The position numbers and the translations under genes are program-made. Positions 1 to 8,242 of a DNA stretch of 34,592 nucleotides are shown in pieces (the stretch's first letter is position 1; each line of letters begins with the position of its first letter). This DNA is from WHTG01 sp035540515 (GTDB taxonomy: Bacteria; Actinomycetota; Nitriliruptoria; Euzebyales; Egibacteraceae), in the NCBI GenBank assembly GCA_035540515.1, contig DATLGM010000107.1:1-34592 (forward strand). Direction: 5' to 3'. Below the pieces are notes generated by a model, which saw only the letters and a list, made by a program, of their open reading frames with translations, was not told the origin of the DNA and searched no databases.

Positions 1-1194
1 GGCGACGTCGCCACCGGTCTCCTCCAGTGCCTTCACCAGCGCGACGCCGGCCGAGTAGTAGCCGTACATGAACCCGAAGCCTGCAGCCGTTGCCGGCTCG
101 CCCGGCTCGCCGCCGCTCAGGCCGCTGGGCAGCGTCTCCCAGGTCTCGTTGGCACTGTTGAGGTACTCCTCGCTCTCCGGCGTCGAGAAGTCGCCCGGCG
201 GGGTCGCGAACCCACCGACGTAGGCGCCGGCGATGTTGGTTCCCAGCGCCTGGGCCAGACCGGGGTTGAAGAACAGGTTGCCGGCGTGCTGCTCACCCGT
301 CAGGTCGCCCTTGGCGTTGACGAACGCCTCGAGCGCAGCCTGCGTACCGGTTCCGCCGACGACCCAGAAGTAGCCGTCCACCTCGTCCGGGTCGGGCAGC
401 TGCTGGATGTACTGCGAGTAGTCGGTCGTGCCCAGCGGCGGGAACACCCGTGTGGTCACCTCGCCGCCCACACCGCAGAAGTCGGCGATGAAGCCGGCAG
501 CCGAGGTGTGACCGAAGCTGTAGTCGTCCGCGATGACCGCGGCGGTGTCCCACCCGGCCTCGTTGTGCAGCAGGTCACCAAGACCTGCGTTCCAGATGGC
601 ACCGTCGCCGTGGAAGCGGAAGTAGTTGGGAGCCTGGACCTCGAGCGTGGGCTCCTGCGAACCGGCGATGCCGGACAGGACCGTCAGCTCAGGGTTCGCC
701 TTGGCGTACTCGGCAACCGCGATGCCCTCATCGCCGGACAGCGGCCCGATGATGACGTTGGCGTTCTGCTGCTCCACCAGCTGGCGGATCTCGCCCAGGA
801 TCGTGTCCGGGGTGTCGTCACCACAGCCGATGCCGACCAGCTCGATCGGCGTGCCGTTGACCTCGGCGCCCTCCCAACCCTCAAGTGCGGAGGTGTCGGA
901 GTTCACCGTGGCGCCTGCGTGGTTGGCCATCGCCAACGCGACGCCGGCGACCGTGTCCTCGTGGAAGCCACCGAAGGGGCCCTCGCACTGACCGAGAACA
1001 CCCAGGCGAACCTCGTTGTCACCCTCGCCGTCGCCCGCATCGGCGGCAGGCGTGCCCTCGTCGGCGGGAGTGGCACCGTCGTCGGCGGGCGGCGTGGTCC
1101 CGTCCCCACCGTTACCGCAGGCTGCGGCGATGAGGGCGAAGATCACCAGCAAGCTGGCAAGCAGCCGCTTGCCGTGTTTGGGTCGACTTGTCAT
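1..1194 (-). CDS. ABC transporter substrate-binding lipoprotein, Liv (HAAT) type; 3' end outside window
   Basis: This is a periplasmic-binding-fold receptor of the branched-chain amino acid/amide ABC family. It captures a small solute outside the membrane for the two permeases encoded upstream. The ATG at 1194 follows a GGAAGG ribosome site. Residues 1-26 form a lipoprotein signal: K/R-rich start, hydrophobic stretch and lipobox AAAC with the lipidated Cys at about residue 26, followed by a Gly/Asp/Ala-rich linker. The mature domain opens VRLGVLGQCEGPFGG, typical of LivK-like receptors, and 398 codons are visible before the edge. The ligand cannot be read: this family binds amino acids, amides, urea and aromatic or sugar acids. 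It is the third gene of a leftward unit whose promoter region is shared with a catabolic operon, so the ligand is probably that operon's substrate (inference). Confidence 0.93.
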   Translation of the reverse strand, partial: MTSRPKHGKRLLASLLVIFALIAAACGNGGDGTTPPADDGATPADEGTPAADAGDGEGDNEVRLGVLGQCEGPFGGFHEDTVAGVALAMANHAGATVNSDTSALEGWEGAEVNGTPIELVGIGCGDDTPDTILGEIRQLVEQQNANVIIGPLSGDEGIAVAEYAKANPELTVLSGIAGSQEPTLEVQAPNYFRFHGDGAIWNAGLGDLLHNEAGWDTAAVIADDYSFGHTSAAGFIADFCGVGGEVTTRVFPPLGTTDYSQYIQQLPDPDEVDGYFWVVGGTGTQAALEAFVNAKGDLTGEQHAGNLFFNPGLAQALGTNIAGAYVGGFATPPGDFSTPESEEYLNSANETWETLPSGLSGGEPGEPATAAGFGFMYGYYSAGVALVKALEETGGDVA

Positions 1195-1223
1195 CAGCGT
1201 GTTCCTTCCATCGTTCGCTCCGC

Positions 1224-1295
1224 CGGGCGACCGTCGCCCGCTGGCTCGTTTCGTGTCACCGGTCCTGCAACGCGGAACCCGCCTGGGCGGGTTCC
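1224..1295. other. Two inverted repeats at the permease/binding-protein junction
   Basis: The first hairpin, 1274-1295, has arms GGAACCCGC and GCGGGTTCC (9 bp, loop CTGG) and lies in the last codons of the livM-like gene. The second, 1224-1240, has arms CGGGCGA and TCGCCCG with a 3-nt loop and lies in the 61-nt gap before the binding-protein start. Neither is followed by a T run on the minus strand. They are better read as RNA-processing, stability or partial-attenuation structures than as a full terminator. Such elements often raise binding-protein levels over permease levels. Confidence 0.5.
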
Positions 1296-2344
1296 CCCGC
1301 GGTGGTCGGGGGCTCGATCGACCGCTCGGCGGGTGAGCGTCTGCCCATGCGTCGTCCCCGCGACAGGATCCCGACCAGCCCTTCGGGGGACAGCACCATG
1401 ATCAGCAGCACCAGCGCTCCGATCACGGTGTTGAACCGTTCCGGCGTGATGCCGATCCGGTCCACCAGCGGCAGCTCTCGCATGTAGATGCTGGCGCCGA
1501 CGTAGACGAACGCGCCCAGCCAGGCGCCTTCGAAATAGGAGATCCCACCGATCACCGCGACGATCAGCACGATCAACGTCGGTCCGATGGCGATCGACGC
1601 GGGGTCGATCTGACCGTTGAACCAGACGTTGAGCAGCCCACCGATGCCCGCGACGAATCCGGCCAGGGTGAATGCCAGGACGCGGTGGAACGGGACGTTG
1701 AACCCAAGCGACGCCATCCGGACTGGGTCGTCGCGGACGCCCTGCAGCGCGAGTCCGAAGTTGGTCCGCCCGAGTGCACGGAACACCAGGTAGACGATGC
1801 CCGACAGCACGACGGCGGCGTAGTACAGCGTCCGCCGCTCCGCCAGCAGCGGGGGTGGCGAGATGCTCGTCACGCCTCCCGGGCCAGACACGGTGACGAC
1901 CTGGGCGAAGAAGAAGTAGCCGATGACGGCGTACACCAGCGTCAGCATCAGGAAGTAGATGCCGATGGTGCGGCTGCCCAGCGCGCCCAGGATGAACGCC
2001 ATGACGGTCGTGACCGCGAGCGCGAACAGCACCGACACCCACGGGTCCCAGCCCAGGTTCAACCCCCGCGCCCCCGCCTCGAGCGAGGCATTGCCGAACA
2101 TGAAGCCGGCGATGCCGGCGAACAACCACTGTGCCAGCGAGATCATGCCGCCGTAGGACGCCAGGAAGACCAGGCTCGCGGCGATGAGCCCCAGGATCAT
2201 CACGCGCGTCATGACGTTGTTCACGAAGAACGGTGTGCCGAAGATCGGCAGGATCAGCAGCAAGACGATGACGCCCAGGAAGATGATGGTCCGGGCGTTG
2301 ACGAGACCGCGCGTGCGGGGCGTGTTGAAGGCGCTCGCGCTCAT
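1256..2344 (-). CDS. livM: Branched-chain amino acid-type ABC transporter permease, LivM family
   Basis: This is the inner-membrane permease half paired with the LivH-like protein. It is 362 aa and highly hydrophobic, with a first membrane segment at about residues 18-37 and several more to about residue 335. The BPD_transp_2 core is clear, including the conserved stretch GLALQGVRDDPVRMASLGFN and a GISYFEG loop. The C-terminus has the LivM-typical SPEGLVGIL, then a polar tail. The ATG at 2344 overlaps the preceding stop as ATGA, so translation is coupled. The same frame stays open far upstream to 3733, but that part is antisense noise across livH. No ATPase (LivG/LivF) is seen here; these probably lie beyond the left edge. 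Confidence 0.93.
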   Translation of the reverse strand: MSASAFNTPRTRGLVNARTIIFLGVIVLLLILPIFGTPFFVNNVMTRVMILGLIAASLVFLASYGGMISLAQWLFAGIAGFMFGNASLEAGARGLNLGWDPWVSVLFALAVTTVMAFILGALGSRTIGIYFLMLTLVYAVIGYFFFAQVVTVSGPGGVTSISPPPLLAERRTLYYAAVVLSGIVYLVFRALGRTNFGLALQGVRDDPVRMASLGFNVPFHRVLAFTLAGFVAGIGGLLNVWFNGQIDPASIAIGPTLIVLIVAVIGGISYFEGAWLGAFVYVGASIYMRELPLVDRIGITPERFNTVIGALVLLIMVLSPEGLVGILSRGRRMGRRSPAERSIEPPTTAGEPAQAGSALQDR

Positions 2345-3432
2345 TCGGTCCCCGGTCGGCCGAACAGCCCGTAGGGCCGAACCGCCAGCACCAGCGCCAG
2401 CAGCACGAACGTGAAGATGATGGAGTAGAAGGTGTAGCGGCTCGGCAGGTACGCGGGCGACATCGCCACGACCAGGCCGTACAGCAACGACCCGGCAACC
2501 GCGCCTTTGATCGACCCCAGGCCGCCGATGATCACCACGACCAGGGAGTTGAGCAGCCAGGCGCCGTCCGAACCGGTGGCCGCACCCGAGAACGACGCGC
2601 CCATCACGCCGCCCATGCCGGCCAGGAACGCCCCCACGAAGAACGTCACGGCGAAGACCAGGCCGATGTTGATGCCCAGGGCCCGGACCATCGGCTCGTC
2701 GTCGACACCGGCACGGATGACCATGCCCATGCGCGTCTTCGTCAGCCACAGCCACAACAGCACGCCTACGACGGCCGCCACCGCCAGCATGAACAACCGG
2801 CTGGTCGCGTAGCGCTGGCCGAAGATCTCGATGAAGTGGGTGACCGGACCGGGCCACACCATCGTCAGCGCCAACCCGCCGAACATCCGCAGCATCTGGT
2901 CGGCGAGCACCACGGAGATCGCCAGCGTGATCAGGGCCTGACGCAGCTCCTGGCCTTGATTCCACCGCAGGAACACCTGGTGGACGATGACACCCACCAC
3001 CGCGGCGATGAGCGCTCCGACGAGCAGCGGCACCACCCACGCCACCATCGACACCTCGTCGGGCGCGATGTTGCGCGTCTTGCCGACGATGAGCTGCTGC
3101 ATCCGGATGCCGATGAAGCCCGCCAGCAAGAACAGCGAGCCGTGCGCCATGTTCACCGTCCGCATCAGCCCGAAGATCAGGGTGAAGCCCGAGGCGACGA
3201 CGAACAGCAATCCCGCGTAGGTCAGCCCGTCGAGCATCGTGATCGCGAACCGCCCTGGCTCGGAGATCGCCGGACCGGCCGGCGTGTTCCGCGCCAGGAA
3301 CAGCACCCACAGGGCGATGAGCAACAGCGCCAGGCGCACCCCCCAGACGGGGGCACGGCGAAGTGCGCTGGCCCGTCTGGGCTTGACCGCGCCCTCCGGC
3401 GCGCGCACTTCTGGCTCGACCACTGTGCTCAC
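2341..3432 (-). CDS. livH: Branched-chain amino acid-type ABC transporter permease, LivH family
   Basis: This is the first gene of the leftward uptake operon and encodes an inner-membrane permease of about 363 aa. A polar N-terminal extension of about 30 residues precedes the first membrane helix. LivH signatures include TLIFGLMRTVNMAHGSLFLL, the helix containing LITLAISVVLADQMLRMFGG, and the cytoplasmic coupling region with TRMGMVIRAGVDDEPMVRALG. It ends ALVLAVRPYGLFGRPGTE, like family members. The GTG at 3432 was chosen because AGGGAG sits 6 nt upstream; an in-frame GTG at 3447 is possible but lacks such a site. Transcription probably starts in the 187-nt divergent region carrying the TGTATACA palindrome. 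The substrate is unknown. Confidence 0.93.
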   Translation of the reverse strand: MSTVVEPEVRAPEGAVKPRRASALRRAPVWGVRLALLLIALWVLFLARNTPAGPAISEPGRFAITMLDGLTYAGLLFVVASGFTLIFGLMRTVNMAHGSLFLLAGFIGIRMQQLIVGKTRNIAPDEVSMVAWVVPLLVGALIAAVVGVIVHQVFLRWNQGQELRQALITLAISVVLADQMLRMFGGLALTMVWPGPVTHFIEIFGQRYATSRLFMLAVAAVVGVLLWLWLTKTRMGMVIRAGVDDEPMVRALGINIGLVFAVTFFVGAFLAGMGGVMGASFSGAATGSDGAWLLNSLVVVIIGGLGSIKGAVAGSLLYGLVVAMSPAYLPSRYTFYSIIFTFVLLALVLAVRPYGLFGRPGTE

Positions 3433-3497
3433 GTGCGGCTCCCTCACCCCCGCGACCCGGCCGCCGTACCGTGGCAGAAATCTTTCTCGGATTCAAC

Positions 3498-3509
3498 CCT
3501 GTATACAGG
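3498..3509. promoter_or_regulatory. Palindromic operator CCTGTATACAGG, probable FCD-type GntR site
   Basis: This is a perfect 12-bp palindrome in the divergent region between the livH-like gene (start 3432) and the FAD-oxidase operon (start 3620). FCD/VanR-class GntR proteins commonly bind palindromes with a TGTATACA core, and such a regulator is gene five of the rightward operon. A TTGACA hexamer at 3510-3515 directly abuts the palindrome and could be a -35 element for the rightward promoter, with a poor -10 (TACCGT, 3534-3539). Binding there would block initiation. No other TGTATACA palindrome was noticed in the window. That GntR binds here is inference. Confidence 0.7.
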
Positions 3510-3619
3510 TTGACATCCAGCAGTGTGCCTGCGTACCGTCGATCGCCGGGCGCCTCCCGTGCCGTCGACGCATCGCCGTGGCTGCGGGGTATCGGCCCTA
3601 CGCCCAGAGAGGAATCTGC

Positions 3620-5119
3620 GTGACCGGAGACAGCGGGAGTGGGGGCGGGTTCGGTCGCACATCCGCCGGTCGGCGGCCGTTCGTGGTCGGCCAGCTCACG
3701 CGTGACCTGAGCGCAGTCGTCGGCGCGGAGCACGTGAGCACCGACCCCGAGGAGCTCGCCGGGCAGGCCGCCGACTGGTCATGGATGTCCCAGTTCCTGC
3801 GGTACCGGGAACTCCCACTGCCCACCGCCGACGTCGTCGTGCGGCCCGACTCCACCGAGGAGGTGGAGGGCGTCGTGCGCATCGCCTCGGAGTACGGCGC
3901 GCCGATCGTCCCGCGCGGCGGCGGCTCGGGGACTCAGGGCGGGACGTTCGCGCTGTACGGCGGCATTGCCGTCGACCTGACCCGGATGAACCGCATCCTC
4001 GAGGTCGACGAGTCGAGCCTGTCGGTGACCGTGCAGGCGGGGATCGACGGTTCCGTGCTGGAGAAGGAACTGAGCTCGGTCGGGCTGACGCTGGCCCACT
4101 ACCCCGGCTCGCACTTCTTCGGCGCCACGATCGGCGGGTCCCTGGCGGCACGCGGTTCCGGTGTCGTGTCGACGAAGTACGGCAAGGCCGAGCAGCTGGC
4201 AATGCAGGTCGAGGCGGTCGTGCCTCCCGGCAAGCGGGTTGCCACGTTGCCGGTGCCCAACCACGCGTCGGGCCCCGACCTGATGCAGACGCTCATCGGC
4301 TCCGAGGGGACCCTGGGCATCATCACCCAGGCCACCATGCGCCTGGACCCGCTCCCCGAGGGCCGCCGGTTCCTGTCGTATCAGTTCCCCAACGTGGCGG
4401 CGGGCATCGAAGCGGCCCGCCTGATCATGACCCGGCGGATCTGGCCGGCCGCGATGCGCCTGTACGACGAGGCGGACAGCGCGAAGCTCACGGCGATGCT
4501 GGACCTTGAGCGCGCTGGCGTCCTGCTGATCATCGTGCTCGACGGTGCCGAGGACTTCATGTCCTTGGAGCAGAAGGTCATCGCGGAGATCAGCGAGCGC
4601 ACCGACGGTCGCGACCTGGGTCCCGGCCCGGCGCAGACCTGGTGGGACGGCAAGTACGAGCCGTTCGCCAAGGGCAACGCGCCGGCGCCGCCCACCATCT
4701 TCGGCACCACCGACACGTGCGCGCGCTTCGCCGCTTTGCCGGGGCTGTACGAGGCGAAGAAGCGCACCATCGAAGAGGGCTTCGCGCAGTACGGCGCCCG
4801 GTACACCTGCCACTTCTCCCACTGGTACCCCTGGGGCGGGATGCTGTACGACCGGTTCTACGTCGACGACGCCCCCGAGGATCCCGACGAGGCACTGGCG
4901 CTGCACGACCGGCTGTGGGATGCCGCCGTCGCGACCTCGCTGGCCAACGGCGGGGTCATCAACGAGCACCACGGGATCGGCCTGAAGCTGGGCCGCTTCA
5001 TGCGTCCGCAGTACGGGGCGACGTTCGACCTGATGCTCGCGCTGAAGCGCGCCTGGGATCCCGACGGGATCATGAACCCCGGCAAGCTCGGGTTCGGGGC
5101 ACCCAAGTCTGGTTGGTAA
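3620..5119 (+). CDS. FAD-binding oxidoreductase, GlcD/alkyl-DHAP-synthase-like (VAO fold)
   Basis: This flavoprotein probably oxidises a 2-hydroxy acid or a related alcohol. The 499-aa protein has a PCMH-type FAD domain: PRGGGSGTQGG at residues 98-108 for the pyrophosphate, PGSHFFGATIGG at 162-173, and GSEGTLGIIT at 227-236. A FAD_oxidase_C substrate domain ends with EHHGIG (449-454) and the usual DPDGIMNPGKL (480-490). The GTG at 3620 has AGAGAGGA 7 nt upstream. The frame is open back to 3239, but that part crosses the divergent promoter and livH and was excluded. It heads the eight-gene operon. LutA/LutB-like Fe-S proteins further along could accept its electrons, as GlcE/GlcF do for GlcD (inference). 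The exact substrate cannot be assigned; glycolate or D-lactate are candidates. Confidence 0.9.
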   Translation: MTGDSGSGGGFGRTSAGRRPFVVGQLTRDLSAVVGAEHVSTDPEELAGQAADWSWMSQFLRYRELPLPTADVVVRPDSTEEVEGVVRIASEYGAPIVPRGGGSGTQGGTFALYGGIAVDLTRMNRILEVDESSLSVTVQAGIDGSVLEKELSSVGLTLAHYPGSHFFGATIGGSLAARGSGVVSTKYGKAEQLAMQVEAVVPPGKRVATLPVPNHASGPDLMQTLIGSEGTLGIITQATMRLDPLPEGRRFLSYQFPNVAAGIEAARLIMTRRIWPAAMRLYDEADSAKLTAMLDLERAGVLLIIVLDGAEDFMSLEQKVIAEISERTDGRDLGPGPAQTWWDGKYEPFAKGNAPAPPTIFGTTDTCARFAALPGLYEAKKRTIEEGFAQYGARYTCHFSHWYPWGGMLYDRFYVDDAPEDPDEALALHDRLWDAAVATSLANGGVINEHHGIGLKLGRFMRPQYGATFDLMLALKRAWDPDGIMNPGKLGFGAPKSGW

Positions 5120-5140
5120 CCGGCGACGAAAGAGGGAGCA

Positions 5141-6025
5141 ATGCACCTGTCGATGCACAACTGGATGCGAGCGGAGCCGCTGGAGACGACGCTCGCCCGC
5201 CTGGCGAAGTACGGCTACGAGAGCATCGAGATCAGCGGCGAGCCCGAGCAGTACAAGGTCGACGACGTCAAGCCGCTGCTGCAGAAGTACGGACTGCGCT
5301 GCTGGGGGTCGGTGACGCTCATGCTGGGGGATCGCAACCTGGTGGCGGGTGACGAGGGCCAGCGTCGCGCGTCGGTGCAGTACACCAAGGACTGCATCGA
5401 CCTGGTCGCGGGACTGGACGGCGAGGAGATGACGATCGTGCCGGCGACCGTCGGCAAGATCACGCCGGACGCCACCCCCGAGCAGGAGTGGGAGTGGGCG
5501 GTCTCGGGCCTGAAGGAGATCTACGAGCACGCGCAGCCGCTCGGCGTGAAGCTGGCCATCGAGCCGCTGAACCGGTTCGAGACCTACTTCATCAACCGCG
5601 GCGCGCAGGCGATGGCGCTGGCCGAGGCCGTCGGCGACGACTGCGGCGTCTGCCTGGACGCGTTCCACATCAACATCGAGGAAGCGGACCTGTACCAGGC
5701 GATCCGCGACTGCGGGCCCCGGCTGGCCGACTTCCACGCCGCGGACAACAACCGGATGCCGGCAGGCATGGGCGACTACGACTGGGCCAAGGTCGTGGCG
5801 ACGCTGAAGGAGGTCGGCTACGACGGCGCCCTCACCGCGGAGTTCGTCGCCCCGATCGACCGGACGCCGGCCAACCCGTACCCCAACGCGCTGGACACCA
5901 GCCCGGTGGACATCAGCGACGAGCAGCGGAAGTTCATCGAGGACCACGGGTCGTCGATCCTCACCGAGGAGTTCTACGACTGGTTGACCCAGCAGCACGC
6001 CGAGCACCTGCTGCCGCTGATCTGA
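5141..6025 (+). CDS. TIM-barrel sugar isomerase/epimerase, ketose 3-epimerase-like
   Basis: The protein belongs to the xylose isomerase-like/AP-endonuclease-2 barrel superfamily and is 294 aa, the usual length of D-tagatose/D-psicose 3-epimerases. The expected metal ligands are visible: E141 in IEPLNRFE, D173 with H176 in CLDAFHINIEE, H199 in DFHAADNNR with R205, and E234 in TAEF. It is soluble, with no signal peptide. ATG 5141 is preceded by AGAGGGAG. It lies 21 nt after the FAD oxidase in the same operon. It would equilibrate a ketose or keto acid at C3 before or after oxidation. The fold and catalytic class are firm; the substrate is not, since hydroxypyruvate isomerase-like and inosose-dehydratase-like relatives share this fold. 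Confidence 0.9.
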   Translation: MHLSMHNWMRAEPLETTLARLAKYGYESIEISGEPEQYKVDDVKPLLQKYGLRCWGSVTLMLGDRNLVAGDEGQRRASVQYTKDCIDLVAGLDGEEMTIVPATVGKITPDATPEQEWEWAVSGLKEIYEHAQPLGVKLAIEPLNRFETYFINRGAQAMALAEAVGDDCGVCLDAFHINIEEADLYQAIRDCGPRLADFHAADNNRMPAGMGDYDWAKVVATLKEVGYDGALTAEFVAPIDRTPANPYPNALDTSPVDISDEQRKFIEDHGSSILTEEFYDWLTQQHAEHLLPLI

Positions 6026-6039
6026 TCGATCTGGTGGGA

Positions 6040-6071
6040 CCCCGGGCCGGGCGCCCAGACCCGGCCCGGGG
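6040..6071 (+). other. Strong intra-operon hairpin (12-bp perfect stem)
   Basis: The arms CCCCGGGCCGGG (6040-6051) and CCCGGCCCGGGG (6060-6071) are exactly complementary around an 8-nt loop. It fills most of the 67-nt gap between the epimerase and the Tm-1-like gene, the largest gap in this operon. No T run follows. It may be an attenuator, an mRNA-processing or 3'-end-stabilising element, or a Rho-independent-like terminator of the kind seen without a U tract in actinobacteria. Confidence 0.6.
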
Positions 6072-6092
6072 CCTCGCCTCAAGGCCACTGAC

Positions 6093-7328
6093 ATGAACGC
6101 GACCATCGCCGTCCTGGCGACGCTGGACACCAAGGGCCCCGAGGCCGGCTACATCGCGGAGCGCCTGCGTGACCGGGGGCTGACGCCGCTGGTGATCGAC
6201 TGCGGCATCCTCGGCGAGCCGCTCGACATCACGCCGGACATCTCCGCCGACGACGTGGCCCGTCACGGTGGCGCGAGCCTGGCCCAGCTGCGGGAGGCGG
6301 GCACCCGGGGCCGTGCGGTCGCGGCGATGCGCACCATGCTCGCCGACCTGGTGGGCCAGCTGCATCGTGATGGCAGGATCGCCGGGGGCATCGGCATCGG
6401 CGGGGCCGAGGGGGCTGTCATGACGGCCAGCGCGCTGATGCGCCTGCCGGTCGGTGCGCCCAAGGTTGTGATCTCCCCGATTGCTTCCGGCCGGCACGAG
6501 TTCGGACCGCTGGTCGGCACCCGGGACATGATGGTCGTGCACTCCGTGGTCGACATCCTCGGCCTGAACGAGATCGCCTGCACGATCTTCGACAACGTCG
6601 TCGCGGCCGTCGCCGGCATGGTCGAGCACGGTCGCGGGCCGTCGCACGACGACGACCTGGCGCGCCGCACCGTCGCGGTCACGATGCTGGGCAACACGAC
6701 GCGTGCCGTCATGGCACTGCGCGACGAGCTGGCCGGGGCCGGTTTCGAGACCATGGTCTTTCACTCCAACGGGGTCGGGGGGCCCGCGATGGAGGAGCTG
6801 GCTGCCGAGGGGTACTTCCGGGGGGTCATCGACTACACCACCAACGAGGTGACGGACCCCTTGGTCGGAGGCATCCACGACGGCGGGCCGGACCGGCTCA
6901 AGGTGGTCGGCAACCTCGGCCTGCCGCAGGTCGTCGTCCCTGGCTGCATCGACTTCGCCGTGTTCGAGCCATCCCAGATCCCGCCGGCGCTCGCGGATCG
7001 CCCCAGCTACGACCACAACCCGGAGTTCCGGCTGATCCGCACGTCCGACGAGGACATGCTGACCATCGCGGGCATCTTCGCCGAGCGCCTGGGCCCCGCG
7101 TCCGGCCCTGTGCACGTCGCCGTCCCGACCCAGGGGCTGTCCATCCCCAACGTGCCCGACGGCCCGTTCTGGAACCCCGAGGTGGACAGGGCGTTCCGGG
7201 AGCGGCTGCGTTCCCAGCTGCGCGACGACATCCCGATCACCACCCATGAGTTCCACGTCAACGACCCGGAGTTCGGCCGCCTGGTGGCCCGACTCTTCCT
7301 CGATCTCATCAAGGAGGGCCCCGCATGA
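6093..7328 (+). CDS. Tm-1-like ATP-binding domain protein (UPF0261 family)
   Basis: The 411-aa protein opens with the family signature IAVLATLDTKGPEAGYIAERL. It also carries GIGGAEGAVMTASALMRLP, KVVISPIASG, and SVVDILGLN followed by a segment like that of Tm-1, the tomato ToMV-resistance protein. These proteins have two Rossmann-like domains; the N-terminal one binds ATP in Tm-1. The enzymatic role in bacteria is not settled, although they often sit in catabolic operons. The second half contains a conserved VFHSNGVGGPAMEELAAEG region. ATG 6093 has only a weak upstream AAGG. The stop overlaps the creatininase start as ATGA. It probably acts on the operon's intermediate as a ligase- or hydrolase-like enzyme (inference). 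Confidence 0.92.
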   Translation: MNATIAVLATLDTKGPEAGYIAERLRDRGLTPLVIDCGILGEPLDITPDISADDVARHGGASLAQLREAGTRGRAVAAMRTMLADLVGQLHRDGRIAGGIGIGGAEGAVMTASALMRLPVGAPKVVISPIASGRHEFGPLVGTRDMMVVHSVVDILGLNEIACTIFDNVVAAVAGMVEHGRGPSHDDDLARRTVAVTMLGNTTRAVMALRDELAGAGFETMVFHSNGVGGPAMEELAAEGYFRGVIDYTTNEVTDPLVGGIHDGGPDRLKVVGNLGLPQVVVPGCIDFAVFEPSQIPPALADRPSYDHNPEFRLIRTSDEDMLTIAGIFAERLGPASGPVHVAVPTQGLSIPNVPDGPFWNPEVDRAFRERLRSQLRDDIPITTHEFHVNDPEFGRLVARLFLDLIKEGPA

Positions 7329-8242
7329 CCTCGACGATCGCCCGCAACGTCCCGCACCTGACCGAGGGAGACGAGGAGTTCCGCTCCAAGTTCCGCTCCT
7401 GGGCGCTGGCCGACCTGTCCTACGTCGACATCCGCGAGTACCTCGAGCACAAGGACCTGATCCTGGTGCCGATGGCCTCGACCGAGCAGCACGGCCCGCA
7501 CCTGCCGCTGTACTGCGACACGATCACCGCGATCGAGGTCGCCGCACGGGTGTCCGAGCACATCGGTGTCCTCCACACCCCACCGCTGTGGGCCGGCTAC
7601 TCACCGCAGCACATGCACGAGCCGGGGCAGGGTCGCGGCACCATCACCCTTCGCGCCAGCACGCTGCTGAACCTCATGTACGACGTCGCTCGCAGCGTCA
7701 TCCACCACGGGTTCAACCGGGTCATCTTCATCAGCGGTCACGGCTCCAACAAGAAGGTCGTGGACCCGGTGCTGCGCCGGCTGCGGTACGAGACCGGCGC
7801 GCTCGTGGGCTACGTCGAGCCGTACATGGAGCGCTACACCGGCATCCTCGAAGGCCTCATGGAGAACCCTCCGGAGGAGACGCCCGGCTGGCACTCCAGC
7901 GAGCTGGAGACCTCCCAGTGCCTGTCGTGGAACGCCGACCTGGTGCGCATGGAGCGCGCCGAGGACACCCGCGCCCGCGTCCCGGAGTTCCTGCCCGAGT
8001 CGTTCCGCAAGACCGATGGGGCACCGGACGTGGAGTTCGAGGGCTACAAGTACTTCTCGTTCCCCATGGACCACCACGAGTTCATCGACTCGGGCACCAT
8101 CGGCAACCCGCTGCGCGCCACCAAGGAGAAGGGTGACGAGGCGTTCCGCCGCTACGGCGAGCACGTCGCCAAGGGCGTCCTCGAGCTACTGCAGGTGCCC
8201 GTGAAGGTCCACACCCGGGAGTTCGTGGATCGGGTCATGTGA
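7325..8242 (+). CDS. Creatininase-family metal amidohydrolase
   Basis: The 305-aa protein has the full binuclear metal set of the creatininase fold: E54 and H56 in STEQHGPHLPL, D65 in YCDT, H139 in SGHGSN, and E193 in WHSSELETS. Relatives hydrolyse creatinine, formamidopyrimidine (ArfB) or a peptide (MftE), so the reaction is probably amide or C-N bond cleavage on a small cytosolic molecule. The C-terminus, from about residue 240, has a DHHEFIDSGTIGNP segment that closes the active site in this family. Start ATG 7325 overlaps the previous stop by 4 nt. With a dehydrogenase, an epimerase and a Tm-1-like protein beside it, true creatinine hydrolysis is unlikely. Confidence 0.92.
   Translation: MTSTIARNVPHLTEGDEEFRSKFRSWALADLSYVDIREYLEHKDLILVPMASTEQHGPHLPLYCDTITAIEVAARVSEHIGVLHTPPLWAGYSPQHMHEPGQGRGTITLRASTLLNLMYDVARSVIHHGFNRVIFISGHGSNKKVVDPVLRRLRYETGALVGYVEPYMERYTGILEGLMENPPEETPGWHSSELETSQCLSWNADLVRMERAEDTRARVPEFLPESFRKTDGAPDVEFEGYKYFSFPMDHHEFIDSGTIGNPLRATKEKGDEAFRRYGEHVAKGVLELLQVPVKVHTREFVDRVM

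Noticed and set aside
3239..3619. N-terminal extension of the FAD oxidase
   Set aside because: It covers the start of livH, the operator and the promoter region. The GTG at 3620 has a good ribosome site and gives the normal family start.
1256..3733. An 825-codon open frame on the minus strand suggesting a fused double permease
   Set aside because: Only 1256-2344 reads as LivM. The upstream part is an Arg/Gly/Pro-rich shadow of livH and the divergent promoter; livH is in another frame with a clean ATGA overlap.
3779..6133. A 784-codon minus-strand frame opposite the FAD oxidase and epimerase
   Set aside because: Composition is low-complexity Arg/Val/Asp/Gly typical of antisense frames in high-GC DNA. 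The plus-strand proteins have full family motifs.
7325..8242. True creatinine degradation
   Set aside because: The fold and metal residues fit the creatininase family, but no creatinase, sarcosine oxidase or hydantoinase genes accompany it.
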